DNA of 64,000 nucleotides. Source: Ornithodoros turicata (taxonomy: Eukaryota; Arthropoda; Arachnida; Ixodida; Argasidae). Positions 43,301 through 54,024 of this stretch are shown here, piece after piece. Each line of letters opens with the position of its first letter. Position 1 is the first letter of the stretch. The notes under the pieces were generated by a model. The model worked only from the letters and a program-made list of their open reading frames with translations, ran no database searches and had not been told where the DNA came from. The stretch spans positions 140,928,376-140,992,375 of the forward strand of contig NC_088201.1 of the NCBI RefSeq assembly GCF_037126465.1, read 5' to 3'. The translations under genes were made by a program, and so were the position numbers.

Positions 43301-44869
43301 TGATTTTTTTTTATTTTTATTCCGATATTGAAAATAAGTTTTAGTCAACTATAGGGCAAGTTGTCCATAAAACGAATATAATGGCAGGCTTGTTAGGTGA
43401 GCTACAGGGAACTATGCGCGAGTCGTTCTGTAGCTCCCATTGTAGTGCAACATTTATGGGAATCCTTTCCACTTCAAGAATTCAGCTACACTTACGGCCC
43501 TAAAATCAAGAGATCACTGAGGACCATACAGAACGCAGGAAGCACAAAATGTTAGAAGGCTTGTTCTGATGTGTCAGACACACCGACCACATGAACGGCT
43601 TCAAGAGCAGGTCACTGTATTGCGGTAACTAGCAGATACTTGCCCAGCAGAAGAACAGTCTCTGTTCGATATACTGGCAGTGCTCGTCCCTGAGGCATTT
43701 CGCCTAAAGGTAGCATTAATTAATTTTTATTTATTAATTCATGGCATCACGTTGCAAGAATACGATGATCGAGAGCGACGCTACAGTGGTTGGTATGGGG
43801 ATTAATCTTGTCCACGTAAGGGTTCTTTAACCGACTGTGAAATCTCAACACGTGGCACACTGCATTTAACGTCCTTCGCGGAAGACGGACTGTAAGAGCA
43901 ACTTGCACAATACCACGGTTTTCTACCATTCTGCGTAGCTACTTGTGTGTCAAGTATTGCCCTCACTGCCCTAAAGACCACTCTTCTCAGTGTTTCATAA
44001 GCACCGTCAATCAGGCCAACCACTAAATATATGATTGAAGCGAAAATACAAAAGAATGGCGTTCCCATATTTCCAAGGAGGTCGTCAGGTACTCTTGCAG
44101 GACGGCTTTCATTCACTCCCATTGAGTAGATCGTTCGTATTGTTTTTGTTTTCTAAATATTGGAGCTGCTTCCTCGCTGTGTATTACACGTGTTGCTTTC
44201 ATTGCACGTATGTTGTACAAAAGCTGAGCATGTGCTTTGGTTGCGGAGGCTGGTTTTTCCAACGGTTGGGCGCATAGTAGCCGCGCACATCTTTTGCACA
44301 CCAGAATTGTAGACAGGGCGCATACTAATCATAAATGTGCTACTAGATGAGCATTACTCTTAGCAGTAATTTCAGCATTTTTACATGCCATGCTGTTCGA
44401 TCTCTGCATATGTGTATGTGCTTCCGTGCTTGCATTACAGGGCGTTTCACCTGAGGTGGTGAAAATTCTAACTGGGGACGTACTTACTTTCGGCAATTAC
44501 CTTCTGGGAACTTTTGCCACCATTGAGGAAGGCTTTGGACAATTTTTAATAGCAGGAAATTATATTTTTCTCAATTGAACTTCAAAATTGCCAAGCGAAC
44601 CTTACTCTTTTTTTTACAGAAATACGCAATCCTCCACGCATAACCGCAGACCCAACAAAAACCATGCACAACATCGCAACAGAAATAAGAATAAGAATAA
44701 GAATAAAAATAGAAAAATAAATACTAAAAATTACGCTTTAGCCCTGCCTGCTTGATTTTCGCAAAGCCGTATTCATCGCCTGCCTGCTTGATTTTCGGCG
44801 AAATGCGCGTCTAGACGAGAAAGTGTTCCCACCTACATTTGTTTTGCCGTCTTTGTTATAAGTCAATTG
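43301..44869. other. Anonymous intergenic DNA
   Basis: No gene recognised. It includes the dispersed repeat at 43642-43700 (partner 5386-5443) and an (AATAAG)n run near 44685-44715. Confidence 0.4.
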
Positions 44870-45829
44870 CAGACCTGTAAAAATTAGTTTTCCTCAGTAA
44901 TTGAATTACGATTACAATTACATGTTCACAAAGGTAATTAAATTACAGTTACAATTATTAATTTTCTATTGTAATCAAATTACGATTACAATTACTGAAA
45001 AAATAGTTGGATTACACTGAATTACATTCACAAAGTTAACTGCAACGGGCAAGCGACGTGCAAACTGCAAGAATTGATGTACACATTTATTGCGCATGTT
45101 CTGAAAGATGGTGGTAGTTGTGCTTGTGGTAGAAAAACAAGTTAGAGAAGTCTTACACAGGGACAAATCTCTCGCCATGTTAAAGAAACACCGAACATCA
45201 CAGTCAAAAGGCTTTCTTTCTTCAGGTATGTGAACAAAGTGCAGATCATGAGTGCAGCTTGTAACGTCCATTGGCTTTCAAAAGTATGGTATTTTCAAAG
45301 TTCTTGCCTGTAAGGCTGCCACGTCTCCTTGTCATAACAAGACAACTAACCGAAAACAGACGCTCCACTGGTGCACTGCTGGGCAGCCCAACATTGTACA
45401 TCATGAACACCTCGAGCACACAAGGAAGATCTCTCAAGCACTCTAACGACTCTGAAGTGCGGGTCGATACCCACAATTCGTACTCCTTTTCCCATGGCGC
45501 AAGAGTTTTTCTCCTTCCACATTCAAATGTAAAAAATCTGTACCAAAAATGTACCGATCTGAATCGAGTCTTTGGGTAATCACTGTAAAAAAAAAAAACG
45601 AAAAAAAACGGTGTGGAACTGAGCCAAACTTTAAACATTTGGCCTTCCCAGATAGCTTTCAAAGTAATTCCAAAAGTAATTCAAAATGCGTTACGCGTGC
45701 CTTGTAAAAGTAATTCAATTACAGTTACAATTACATGAAACCTAATGTAATTCCGGAAGAAATTAATTACTAACAAAGTAATTATTTACAGCAATTCAAT
45801 TACTTGTACCTAATTACTTTACAGGTCTG
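44870..45829. mobile_element. hAT-superfamily DNA transposon, internally deleted
   Basis: The terminal inverted repeats CAGACCTGTAAA (left) and TTTACAGGTCTG (right) are flanked by a perfect 8-bp duplication, GTCAATTG, at 44862-44869 and 45830-45837; 8 bp is the hAT hallmark. Both subterminal regions consist of repeated AATTACNATTACAATTA-like words. The 960-bp body keeps the end of a transposase on the minus strand. Too short for a full transposase, so a deletion derivative. Confidence 0.88.
45250..45662 (-). pseudogene. hAT transposase, C-terminal dimerisation domain remnant
   Basis: The minus-strand frame ends in YNVGLPSSAPVERLFSVSC followed by TRRRGSLTGKNFENTILLKAN, a close match to the hAT C-terminal dimerisation motif (P-S-S-A-P-V-E-R-x-F-S ... 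R-x-x-L ... L-x-x-N). The upstream RNase-H-like catalytic core is missing. Lies inside the intact hAT termini. Confidence 0.8.
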
Positions 45830-45837
45830 GTCAATTG

Positions 45838-46609
45838 TCACCAGCATCAAGGTCAAAGCGGGGAGAAGAAAGGTAAAACAAGAGGCAGGAACAGTTCCTC
45901 CTCACCCCGCATCTTCCGTGCGCTCTGCTTTGGGACAATCAAGCAGGCATGCCGAATTTTTGCTATTTTTAGAGTATTTCTGTTGCAATACTGTGCAGTA
46001 TCACACTATAGTTTTTGGTGGGTCTGTGGTTATCCGCGGAAGACTTCATATTTCTGTAAAAAACGTGAGTTTCGTTTGGAAATTTTCAAAGTTTAATTGA
46101 AAAAATAATAATTTCCCTCAACTAAATAGTGCAAAACCTTCCTAAATGGCGGCAAAAGTCCCCAGAAGGTTATTGCCGAAAGTCCTACAATCCTTCGGCG
46201 AGTATGTCGCCAGTTAGAATTTTTTTTTTACTTTGGGTGAAACACCCTGTATATGTGCTCATCGAGTCAGCCTATGTGGGCATTGTTTACTTTTGTTGTG
46301 TGTTATGCACTGCTGTTGATATTCCACAAACTACTTTGAACAGCTGATGGTGTGCTTTCGTATAGTTTGCTTGATCGATTGCTTTCGTGTTGTTTTAACG
46401 CTATACAAAATTATATCTGCTGTGAGACACAGCAGATACCATACCCAGCACTGTTCGGTTTCCTAAGATACCGGGAGCATATATGCTAGCTAGCTATATG
46501 CTATGCCAGCTGCTATCGGCAGCTAGCTGACTACGGAACACTGCTGGGTAATCTGCTGCAAATGTGAGCAGAGCAACACAGCCTTTGTACCTCGTAAAGT
46601 ATTATAAAA
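45838..46609. other. Anonymous DNA with a short hairpin
   Basis: No gene. An inverted repeat at 46431-46557 (AGCAGAT..., ACCCAGCA, TGTTC and complements) can fold into a hairpin around a GCTAGCTAGC-like core. Confidence 0.45.
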
Positions 46610-47912
46610 GATTGATTAATGATAAAAAAGAGAGAAAGCAAGCTCGATGGTGGCAGATCTCCATAACGAAAACCCGGGACTAGGGAAAAACAATTAAACT
46701 AGGACGCATACAAACGCAGGTCTCAAACACAACACAGCTGACGTTTTAAGGCGCAATTCGAAGAAATATACAGAAACAGCAAGATCACGGTGGAATGGGG
46801 AGCAACTTTCCCAAATAAGGTACGAGGGCCACAGAAACATTGCTGACACATTTCCCACAGGTCAGGATAGAAAGGGTTTCCCTCAAAAGTATGTTATTGT
46901 GATCGGGTTCCAAGGCTCTTACGCGGGTATCTTTATATGTGAACACAGCTATTACATTCATCAACATGCTTGACTATTTCCGAGGTGCGACCGTTATTTT
47001 TCACTTCTAGAGCATGCTCACACAAGCAGTTGTTTAAGCCTATTTCCTTTTTTTTTAAAGCATATTTAACATAAGGACTTTTGTGGTGTTTACAAAGGCA
47101 CTCAGTCTTGCCAAAGGGGTGAGCGCATCCAATCTAAAATCATTTTTAAAAACCAAATCCACATTGAACTTCCGTGCTAGAAGCAGCAAGTTATGAGACA
47201 CATTGTGGTAAGAGGGATTACAACACGGTTGGAAGGATGAACAAGATTTTTCACTTAACTACACCTCGCTTAACTACCTTAGTGCAACCTTGGGACAACA
47301 TATGCTTAGAGTATCCTGCTACATGTAACCGGCTGAACTGCCGGCGTATTGAAGACATTAAATGATGCAAACATTATTCTTTGACAGCATTCTTTAGAAT
47401 ACCCGTAATTACACCAAACTTCACTGAATTCGAATGACAACTTTTAGCTGACCAAACAGGCTTCTGTTTAGATTTTCCATAATCCCAGCGCAAAGTTGGT
47501 TCTAAAAAGAGCTTCAAGTCAAGAAAGGGGAGTGGTAGTAAAGTACCTTGTGTGGGGAACTCAGAAGTGAAAGACAATTCAGGTGGAGAAGCTAAAATCA
47601 CACCTTTGCATTCAACAATACTCAGGCGATCACAAGACACGATTATGAAATCATCAACAAACGTCCTCACAAGAATAGCAGCGGGAGAACGCGATGACAC
47701 ACAGGAGAGAACAGGAGGATCTACAACGCACAAATAAATCTCAGCCAGAATTGCGGCAATAGCAGAACCAATGCACATACCACTTTTCTGGGTGAACAAA
47801 TAACCTCCAGCATTAATGGTTCTAGATTTGAAATTCAAACTCCAGAATGCGCAAAAAAATCTGGAATTGAAAGGCCATCTTTTGCCGGGAAACTCACAAG
47901 ACGATCTTCGAG
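46610..47912 (-). pseudogene. Penelope-like element, RT C-terminal part and endonuclease (3' half)
   Basis: The minus strand reads LEDRLVSFPAKDGLSIPDFF near 47905, then INAGGYLFTQKSGMCIGSAI, VRTFVDDFIIV (the YVDD box as FVDD), FLDLKLFLEPTLRWDYG, then the linker and the C-terminal part of the endonuclease. Compared with the copy at 54900-55960, about 45 bp around the CG-x-x-YIGQ motif are missing near 47060-47090, so the GIY-YIG nuclease core is gone. The 5' half of this same element is at 54025-54800; the two are separated by inserted I-clade sequence. The 3' end near 46610 matches the end of the 55960 copy. Confidence 0.72.
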
Positions 47913-47914
47913 AA

Positions 47915-48853
47915 CTTTCAGATTACAGAGTGCTGATTTTCACGCATGCCTCTACGACATCATCCGGCTCCTCGTGTGCTTTTGTTATCCCGGAGGCGAA
48001 TACCGAAAGAGAGGTGCGGCTGTCTCACATCACCTCTGCGTCGGCCGCTGAACTTCATGGAGTCCTCTTGGCACTAAGTTTCATCAACTCGCAATCTTCG
48101 GTTGCTCGCTGGACCATCTATAGCGGCTCAAAATGTGCGTTACAGACTCTAGCTGCCATACTTACTACGGGATCTCTGGCGTCAGCAACGCAAGAAGTCT
48201 TGCACGCATACCATGCGGCAGTTTTAAAAGGTCATGATATCCAAATGCAGTGGATCCCTGGTCACTGTGGCATTGCAGGCAACGAGGCTGTGGACGCTGC
48301 TACACGCCGGGCTCTTCAACACAGGCGCGTCCAAATGATGCCCATTTATTTTACCAAGGGCGACGTGGGGCGAATGCTGAACGAGCTCAAGCAACAAATG
48401 TGCAGCACGTCCTGGTTAACAGGATCGGGTAGGGATTCGCTTCTATACGAGGTCGACCCAGAGTTACGCTTTCGGGTACAACCTTCCGTCACGCGACAAA
48501 CGACGACTGTCCTACATTGACTACGCCTCAGTGTACCGTACAGTGCACGTCTCCTCTTCAAACTTGGAAAGCGAGACTCTCCGAACTGTAGCGAGTGTGG
48601 CGTTGTAGAGGATGCAGAACACATCCTTCTCAGGTGTCAGAAATACATTGATACTCGTAAGGGCGTTAGAGACCGCTAAGCGCACTTGAAGACTTTCTGC
48701 ATACAACCGGGCTTATGGACATTCTATGATACGTTGAACGTGTGATGTGTCCTGTGTGTGCCCCCAGCGATTCCGACATTTTACTCTCACTTAGTCGAAA
48801 CGTTTGACAAATACGTTGAACCCCATTATCATATATGTTCTTCTCTGGACATC
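47915..48853 (+). pseudogene. I-clade retrotransposon fragment: RNase H and C-terminal zinc motif
   Basis: Reading YRVLIFTHAST, SAAELHGVLLAL, IYSGSKCALQTL and MQWIPGHCGIAGNEAVDAAT, this is an RNase H domain of the I clade. Of the four catalytic acids, the first (D in TDGS) is His and the third (D in TDSK) is Gly, so it is inactive. After a stop at 48518 another frame gives CSECGVVEDAEHILLRC, the zinc motif that follows RNase H. It differs clearly from the 48854-53893 element, so it is another family. It sits between the two halves of the Penelope element and was itself entered by the next feature. Confidence 0.75.
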
Positions 48854-48865
48854 CCCGTCAGCCCT

Positions 48866-50131
48866 GCCAAACGCCAACGGGTAGGGAGCCCTTCTTCTGG
48901 TGATCCCAACATTCCACAGATCGTGAATGTTCCCGATAACACCATGGACACTTCGGCACCGCCAGCTCCTCAGCAGACAGATGCGATGAACGATAGCAAC
49001 CTTGCCACTTCACTTCATGACCCGTTCACCACTGTCACCTACAAGAAGGACCGAGCCGGCGGTATTCCCATACTGTTTCGACCAGCAACTACTGACTACT
49101 CCTTCTGGAAGGTGAATCCTAATGCGGTCGCTAGTGAGATACGCCTGCTAACCCAACAACAGGTTATGCACCACCGTTTCCACCGAGATGGTTCTCTCTT
49201 CGTCTCCGTACGGTCCGAAGCAGCCGCCCGCAACCTTTTGTCTGCTAAGTGCTTAGCTGGCATTCCGGTGATACCATCCATACCCCAATCGTACGCCAGA
49301 AATATGGGCAAGATATATGATGTTCCAAGAGAGTATTCGAACGACGACCTCGTGCTCTATCTTAAAGACGCAGGGGTTTTATCAGCACGGCGACAGGTTC
49401 GGCATTCCCTAGCAGAAGATGGCAGTGATGTGTTCACCCCGTTACGGAGCGTTATCCTGACTTTTGAACCTACAATCCGTCTTCCTCCCCGAATTGCCCT
49501 TGGGTTTCAGACCTTCACAGTCCAAGAGTATATAGAAGGCCCCATACAGTGTTATAACTGCCAACGATTTGGCCATATTGCACGAAATTGCCGAGGTTCT
49601 ACACGGTGTGGCATCTGCGCCGGACCTCACCGGAGATCAGACTGCAACAATAAAAGAGAGCCAAAGTGTGCTAACTGCAAATCCAGCCATCCCGCATCAT
49701 TTTCTTTATGTCCTGTCAAGACCGCCGCCACCAAGAGGCACCAAGACCGAACCCTACGACTTCCGTCTGATGCTCCTAGGGATGCTAGTGCCACACTCCC
49801 GTCTCGTACAAATGCACAAGAATTTCCTGCACTACCCCCTCGATCTGCACCAGGTAAACGAGGGTCGCTGAACACAGTCGCGGCTACGCCTCTCACAAGC
49901 GCACCGCCTCCTCGTCCATCAAGACAGATTACAAACACTTACGCCAGTGTGACGGAACCAGCACCCTCATCAGCCCCCCAATATATGCCTCCTCTGGGAC
50001 TCTTCTCAGCGGTACTCGCTGCCCTTAAGGCCATTGTCTCTGCTTTTCCTGGCGCGTCGCAACTGCCCGAGGTTCAAGCGCTTCTGGCACTGGAGGCATT
50101 ATCTTCGCATCAGCATGACGGAATTGTATAA
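48866..50131 (+). CDS. I-clade ORF1 (gag-like nucleic-acid-binding protein), 5'-truncated
   Basis: Open to a stop at 50129-50131. After KRQRVGSPSSGDPN it has an RRM-like stretch and then three CCHC zinc knuckles: CYNCQRFGHIARNC, CGICAGPHRRSDC and a third beginning CANCKSSHPASFSLC. The N-terminus seen in the other copy is absent; the open frame upstream of 48866 belongs to the neighbouring fragment. The first in-frame ATG is near 48943. Pol overlaps its end by 17 bases (ATG 50115). Confidence 0.8.
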   Translation, partial: AKRQRVGSPSSGDPNIPQIVNVPDNTMDTSAPPAPQQTDAMNDSNLATSLHDPFTTVTYKKDRAGGIPILFRPATTDYSFWKVNPNAVASEIRLLTQQQVMHHRFHRDGSLFVSVRSEAAARNLLSAKCLAGIPVIPSIPQSYARNMGKIYDVPREYSNDDLVLYLKDAGVLSARRQVRHSLAEDGSDVFTPLRSVILTFEPTIRLPPRIALGFQTFTVQEYIEGPIQCYNCQRFGHIARNCRGSTRCGICAGPHRRSDCNNKREPKCANCKSSHPASFSLCPVKTAATKRHQDRTLRLPSDAPRDASATLPSRTNAQEFPALPPRSAPGKRGSLNTVAATPLTSAPPPRPSRQITNTYASVTEPAPSSAPQYMPPLGLFSAVLAALKAIVSAFPGASQLPEVQALLALEALSSHQHDGIV

Positions 50132-53100
50132 AAAAGCCCTGGCCATGCAGTGGAATCCTCGAAGCCTGCGTAACAAGCTCCCAGATTTTAAATCACATCT
50201 TCAACAGTACAAGTTCCCTTTCATAGCTATATGCGAACACGGCATGGATTGTACACATCGTGTTAGTGGATACACAATCTATCGCTCTCATCATTCCCCT
50301 GAGAGTAGAGCAGCGCTATACGTTCGCAATGACCTCGTTGCTGCACCCATCGGCTCAGTTTGTCATCGCTCCTATGATTACGTCACATGCAGGATCCGCC
50401 TTGGCCCCATGCTGTTAACGGTCGTCAGTATCTATATCCGTCCCGCGGTACAGGTCCCGTGGAGTGACCTTGAACGCTTACTTGGTTCTCTGGAAGCCCC
50501 GGCGCTTGTGCTAGGGGACTTCAATGCACATCACTCGGCCTGGGGAAGCCGAATGACGGACAGTAGGGGAAGGAGGTTGTTAGAGGCAATGGAGAATAAT
50601 AACATGTGCCTGCTGAACAACCGCGAGCCCACTTACATGCGATCCCCATTGTCACTTGATGTATTGGACCTCTCGTGGTCCTCAACCGACATGATTCGCC
50701 ACTTGTCGTGCGCTACGGACGTCGACACTAGAGGTAGCGATCATTTTCCTCTATATATTTCGCACGACAGACTGCCCCTCTCAGCCACTGCTGGACTGAT
50801 TTCTTTCACAAACTGGAGACGTTTTCGTGAGGGCCTCAGAACATCTGTGCACACCGGTATGTCCCCAGAGGCTCTCTCTCAAGCAATTACCCGCGGTATT
50901 CAGGACGCGGTGGTCATGTCTAAAAGGGTAACAGGCCATATCGGCCATTCCCCCGCTATTAATCACCTTAGAGCATTACGTCGCCGAGCAGAAAGAACGG
51001 CTCGTCGGACAGGGCAACTTACGGACATTGTGGAATACCGCCGGATGAAAGCTAAAGTAACACGAGAACTTAAAAACGAGGATAGGAAGCGTTGGCGTAA
51101 GTACCTTTCACCGTTCGATCCGGCCACGAAGATCTGGCGGACAATCCGTTCTCTGAAGGATGCGCCCCCTCAAAAGAATCCTCTCGCGGCCTTGGCTCTC
51201 GTTCAGCGTGTAGACGAGAACACGCTTGCGACGGACTTCTGTGTGGTACTAACGACTCCGGCGGCTGCCTCGACCACGCCCCTACACCGCAGTTTTGTCC
51301 ACAGTTTGACGGCTGAACTTCACCACGACTGGCCCCGTCCCCCGGAAGTTATGGACCGCGACTTCACACTAATCGAGCTAAAGGCAGCGTTGAAGCTTGT
51401 GAACGCCAGCTCGTCCCCTGGGCCCGATAAAATCACCTATGCCGCCCTACGAAACCTTGACGGGCGGTCACTCCAAGCTCTCCTTCATGTCTATAACACG
51501 TCTTGGCAACAAGGATCTTTACCACATACATGGAAGCAGGCCTTGGTTGTTCCCATCCTGAAACCAGGCAAGCCCCCAAATGCCCTATCCTCCTTTCGCC
51601 CGGTGAGCCTGACAAGCTGTATGGGGAAACTGATGGAGAGAATGGTTCTGCATCGCCTCGACTGGTGGCTCGAAAAACGACGTGCGTTCCCTCACGAAAT
51701 GGCTGGATTTCGTCGCCACCGAAGCTCCATGGATCCAGTTCTCGACCTAGTCTCTACAGTTCAACATGCTCGAGCCCATCGACGGATCGTCCGATCGATC
51801 TTCCTCGACATCAAGCGCGCCTATGATACCGTCTCGCACATTTGTGTGCTACATGCCTTGCGCTCGTTTGGAGTATCCGGTCGGCTCTTCATCTGGCTCC
51901 AAGACTTCCTTACGGACCGAACTGTCGCTGTCCGTACGTCCCAAGGCCAAAGCCCTCAGCATCCTGTTCCCCAAGGAGGCATTCTCAGCCCGACACTGTT
52001 TAACGTGGTGATGGCCGGCCTACAATCAGTAATTCCTCGCAAAGTGTCGTTCTCCGTGTATGCAGATGACGTCGCCCTTTGGACAGTAGGAAAATCACGC
52101 CCGGCTCTCCAGCGCCGCCTGCAGCTCGCTTTAAACAATATCCATACGTACCTGACGCACCTCGGGATGGACCTTTCACCCGAAAAGTGTGTCGAGCTCC
52201 CTTTCACGCGTAAAGCTATGGCCAATTTCCCACTTTGGCTTGGCTCAAAGAAGCTAGAACCAGTACGCTTTCACCGCTTCCTCGGCGTGGTAATCGACTC
52301 GGACTTGCGCTGGGCTCGGCACATTAAACACCTTGAAACTAAAGTGCAGCGATGGCTCCCCGCAATCCAACATCTTTCTGGCCCAGGATGGGGCTGTGAT
52401 CAGCGTTCCCTGCTCGCGGTTCACGCGGCATTGGTGAGGGCAACTGTGCTTTACAGCCTTCCTATTCTGCACAGGATATCAACAACTTCATTAAATACGC
52501 TTCGGTCCCTGTTTACTCGAAGCCTTCGTCGATGCCTCGGAGTTCCAAGAATGGCTGAAACACGACAAGTACTCGCTGAAGCTGGTGAGCTCCCGCTTGA
52601 AGTTCTCCGTGAACGGGAAACGGCTCGGCACTACCTCCGTTTGCGTGCTCACATTCCCCGCCACCCGCTACTCAGGAAAATTCGATACCGCCCTGGAAGC
52701 GACTTCTATCGAGTAGCGCAGAGGACACGCCAGACTCTCACTGGCTTCATAACTAAGGACACTATACCGCCGGAAGCCCCCTGGTCTCTCCCGGTACCGC
52801 CCACGTTTGTACGCCTCCCAAACCTTCTGCAAAGAAGAGATCAGGTCCCCCCTCAAGTCCTCCGAGCCCATTTTCATGCTCTGGTAGACGAGAAGTTTTC
52901 TACGTTTACGGCAGCATATACTGATGGCGCATCCCGAAACAACAAGTCCGCCTCAGCCTTCGTCATTCCATCCGAAGGCGTCGTGCACGGAAGACGCCTT
53001 TCACATCCAACCTCCTCCACAGCTGCGGAACTCTATGCCATCATTTTCTTTCTACAACACATCGCTGATTTTCCACCCCGGGAATGGGCAGTCTTTACAG

Positions 53101-53780
53101 ACTCCAAATCTGCACTTCAAGCAATTGAAACTTCCGGCATACAAGGCCCATCCGCACCCCTAGTCACCGACGTGTTAATGGCTTACCACACTATCTACGC
53201 CGCAGGCCACAGGCTAGTTCTCCAGTGGGTTCCAGCCCATTGTGGTGTCGTGGGGAACGAGCAGGCCGACAGCGCCGCAGAAGCAGCACTCTCGTCTCGG
53301 AACCGGACCCGTATTGTTCTGCTCAGAGGAGACCGCCGTTCAATTCTGCGACGTCTAGTGACACCCCTGGCTTCCCGCCAACGGACAACCGACATTCTTC
53401 CCCCCTCTATGTTGAACAGAGTTGATCCCATGCTCGCTTTCCGCATGCCACGAAACACATCTCGTCAGGATGCTGCATTAATCCACCGCATGCGCCTCGA
53501 TATGGCCTTTACAGCTCAGTGGCGTTACCGCTTGAGACAAATTGATTCTCCCACCTGTTGCCACTGTGGTGCTCTTGAGGATCTGGAGCACATTCTTCTT
53601 CATTGCCCTCACTACGAACCTTCCCGAATCACACTCTCCGAGTCTCTTCGTCAGCTGGACTCTCGCCCTTTCTCGCTACCGAAATTGCTTGGTCCCTGGC
53701 CCAATCCAGCCCAGCAACGCTCTGCGCTCAAAGCTCTTCTGACATTTCTGGACACCATCGGACTTCGAACGTTATTGTAA
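50115..53780 (+). CDS. I-clade ORF2 polyprotein: endonuclease, reverse transcriptase, RNase H
   Basis: About 1,220 residues without a stop. I chose ATG 50115 (MTELYKK), overlapping ORF1, over the longer open frame. The endonuclease comes first: QWNPRSLRNK, ICEHGMD, LGDFNAHHSAWGS, GSDHFPL. RT follows: SSPGPDKITYAAL, FRPVSLTSCMGKLMER, AGFRRHRS, FLDIKRAYDTV, VPQGGILSPTLFNVVMA and the catalytic VYADDVALW. RNase H has AYTDGASRN, STAAELYAI, FTDSKSALQ and GNEQADSAAEA, with all four acids present. Last is a zinc motif, CCHCGALEDLEHILLHC. It copies the element's RNA into DNA at a nicked target in the nucleus. All key residues look intact. Confidence 0.9.
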   Translation: MTELYKKALAMQWNPRSLRNKLPDFKSHLQQYKFPFIAICEHGMDCTHRVSGYTIYRSHHSPESRAALYVRNDLVAAPIGSVCHRSYDYVTCRIRLGPMLLTVVSIYIRPAVQVPWSDLERLLGSLEAPALVLGDFNAHHSAWGSRMTDSRGRRLLEAMENNNMCLLNNREPTYMRSPLSLDVLDLSWSSTDMIRHLSCATDVDTRGSDHFPLYISHDRLPLSATAGLISFTNWRRFREGLRTSVHTGMSPEALSQAITRGIQDAVVMSKRVTGHIGHSPAINHLRALRRRAERTARRTGQLTDIVEYRRMKAKVTRELKNEDRKRWRKYLSPFDPATKIWRTIRSLKDAPPQKNPLAALALVQRVDENTLATDFCVVLTTPAAASTTPLHRSFVHSLTAELHHDWPRPPEVMDRDFTLIELKAALKLVNASSSPGPDKITYAALRNLDGRSLQALLHVYNTSWQQGSLPHTWKQALVVPILKPGKPPNALSSFRPVSLTSCMGKLMERMVLHRLDWWLEKRRAFPHEMAGFRRHRSSMDPVLDLVSTVQHARAHRRIVRSIFLDIKRAYDTVSHICVLHALRSFGVSGRLFIWLQDFLTDRTVAVRTSQGQSPQHPVPQGGILSPTLFNVVMAGLQSVIPRKVSFSVYADDVALWTVGKSRPALQRRLQLALNNIHTYLTHLGMDLSPEKCVELPFTRKAMANFPLWLGSKKLEPVRFHRFLGVVIDSDLRWARHIKHLETKVQRWLPAIQHLSGPGWGCDQRSLLAVHAALVRATVLYSLPILHRISTTSLNTLRSLFTRSLRRCLGVPRMAETRQVLAEAGELPLEVLRERETARHYLRLRAHIPRHPLLRKIRYRPGSDFYRVAQRTRQTLTGFITKDTIPPEAPWSLPVPPTFVRLPNLLQRRDQVPPQVLRAHFHALVDEKFSTFTAAYTDGASRNNKSASAFVIPSEGVVHGRRLSHPTSSTAAELYAIIFFLQHIADFPPREWAVFTDSKSALQAIETSGIQGPSAPLVTDVLMAYHTIYAAGHRLVLQWVPAHCGVVGNEQADSAAEAALSSRNRTRIVLLRGDRRSILRRLVTPLASRQRTTDILPPSMLNRVDPMLAFRMPRNTSRQDAALIHRMRLDMAFTAQWRYRLRQIDSPTCCHCGALEDLEHILLHCPHYEPSRITLSESLRQLDSRPFSLPKLLGPWPNPAQQRSALKALLTFLDTIGLRTLL

Positions 53781-53893
53781 AGGGGCTCGTTATTTTATTC
53801 CCCCCATTCCACCAAGCACTGGGGTAGAGTATCGCCTGTTGCGATGAAACTCCCCACTCTCCAAGGCCGAAAATAAAGTTGTTGTTGTTGTTG
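53781..53893 (+). other. I-clade element 3' UTR and (GTT)n tail
   Basis: Contains GGGGTAGAGTATCGCCTG, an AATAAA at 53872 and GTTGTTGTTGTTGTTG just before the target duplication. Fragments of this UTR also occur at 6512-6619 and 60555-60630. Confidence 0.8.
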
Positions 53894-54024
53894 TTCTCTG
53901 GATATCATCTCTGTTTTTCATCATCTCATCATCTGTTTGAACTTTCTGTGTGTAAGTGTACAGGGGTAGTCAGTTCGACTTCGTCGAAACTCACATCTCC
54001 ATTTTTTCTTTATCACATCAGATC

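Larger units (their letters stand above)
48854..53893 (+). mobile_element. I-clade non-LTR retrotransposon, 5'-truncated in gag
   Basis: Flanked by an imperfect 13-bp duplication: TTCTCTGGACATC (48841-48853) and TTCTCTGGATATC (53894-53906). The 3' end is AATAAA followed by (GTT)n, normal for this group. Homology to the other copy (56118-58670) starts at GTCAGCCCTGCCAAACG, so the 5' UTR and the first part of gag were lost at insertion. The remaining gag and the whole of pol are free of stops, which argues for a young insertion, and the TSD difference shows it is not brand new. Confidence 0.85.

Noticed and set aside
47816..48520. Active RNase H gene
   Set aside because: Two of the four catalytic acids are replaced and the downstream zinc motif is in another frame.
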